Source of the DNA: Variovorax sp. OV329 | Lineage (GTDB): Bacteria > Pseudomonadota > Gammaproteobacteria > Burkholderiales > Burkholderiaceae_C | DNA length: 64,000 nt | Direction: 5' to 3' | NCBI RefSeq assembly: GCF_900114785.1 | Contig: NZ_FOUG01000003.1 | Location: forward strand, 186,001 to 250,000 | Shown here: positions 63,922 through 64,000 of the stretch, piece after piece | Numbering within the stretch: position 1 is the first letter of the stretch | How the letters are laid out: the number at the start of each line of letters is the position of its first letter | The notes under the pieces: generated by a model | Databases searched by the model: none | What the model was told of the DNA's origin: nothing | What the model saw: the letters and a program-made list of their open reading frames with translations, nothing else | Position numbers and translations under genes: made by a program

Positions 63922-64000
63922 GTGCTGAAACTCCGTCTATGCAAAGAGTGGTTGGCGCGTTGCCGACCTCGGGGAGTTCTGGCGAACGCTTTAGCAGTGT

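Noticed and set aside
63922..64000. Possible S-adenosylmethionine riboswitch in the metK leader
   Set aside because: Only 79 bp remain before the window edge and I could not form a convincing known aptamer fold.

Overview
The window is about 67% GC chromosomal DNA packed with catabolic and transport genes. It looks like a Burkholderiales bacterium, most probably Comamonadaceae (Variovorax-like). The reasons are the base composition, the GroES/GroEL sequences with a CIRCE operator, two orphan Bug/TctC-type binding proteins, and the density of LysR, AraC and TetR regulators beside oxidoreductases. The genus assignment is inference. I saw no rRNA, tRNA, CRISPR array, insertion sequence or prophage, and the window opens inside a gene.

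Layout. 1-7148: a polyol (mannitol/sorbitol/arabitol-type) operon with a sugar ABC transporter, a long-chain mannitol dehydrogenase, a short-chain dehydrogenase and an AraC regulator. 7217-12806: a NarL-type two-component system, then a cyanate uptake ABC transporter and cyanase, with a sigma-54-like promoter candidate in front. 12814-15390: a Gfa-like zinc protein and groES-groEL with promoter, CIRCE and terminator. 15607-17082: a LysR regulator divergent from a cupin across a perfect 22-bp dyad. 17318-21470: a Rieske oxygenase, an orphan branched-chain-type binding protein, a TIM-barrel protein and a TetR regulator. 21698-28947: a complete aminoarabinose (arn) lipid A modification operon in unusual order, with arnA split in two. 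28959-29190: a frameshifted rraA-family remnant. 29299-31843: a Bug receptor and an acyl-CoA synthetase. 31850-37182: a second sugar-type ABC transporter with a TauD/TfdA dioxygenase. 37283-43400: a membrane protein of uncertain 3' end, a two-part YeeE/YedE transporter, an aldehyde dehydrogenase, an SDR/AraC divergent pair and a VWA protein.

43417-47118 holds a TonB-domain lipoprotein, a divergent phosphoethanolamine-transferase-like protein, a hemerythrin-like protein, an NTF2-fold protein and an AAC(3)-I-like acetyltransferase. 47179-56268 is a nine-gene operon on the minus strand. It contains a luciferase-like monooxygenase, a flavin reductase fused to an FCD-like domain, paired acyl-CoA dehydrogenases, an enoyl-CoA hydratase, an NDP-forming acyl-CoA synthetase, an SDR, a VOC protein and a SnoaL-like protein. 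A LysR regulator is divergent from it, and an SMP-30 lactonase and a Bug receptor lie beyond. This is the best candidate for an undescribed catabolic pathway here. The right end carries a 35-codon proline-rich ORF, a TonB-dependent receptor, a phosphoribosyltransferase and metK.

Together the genes describe a versatile soil or rhizosphere heterotroph that imports polyols, cyanate and organic acids, oxidises unusual carbon skeletons, and can modify its lipid A. Several intergenic regions contain clear dyads or direct repeats that probably bind the adjacent regulators.
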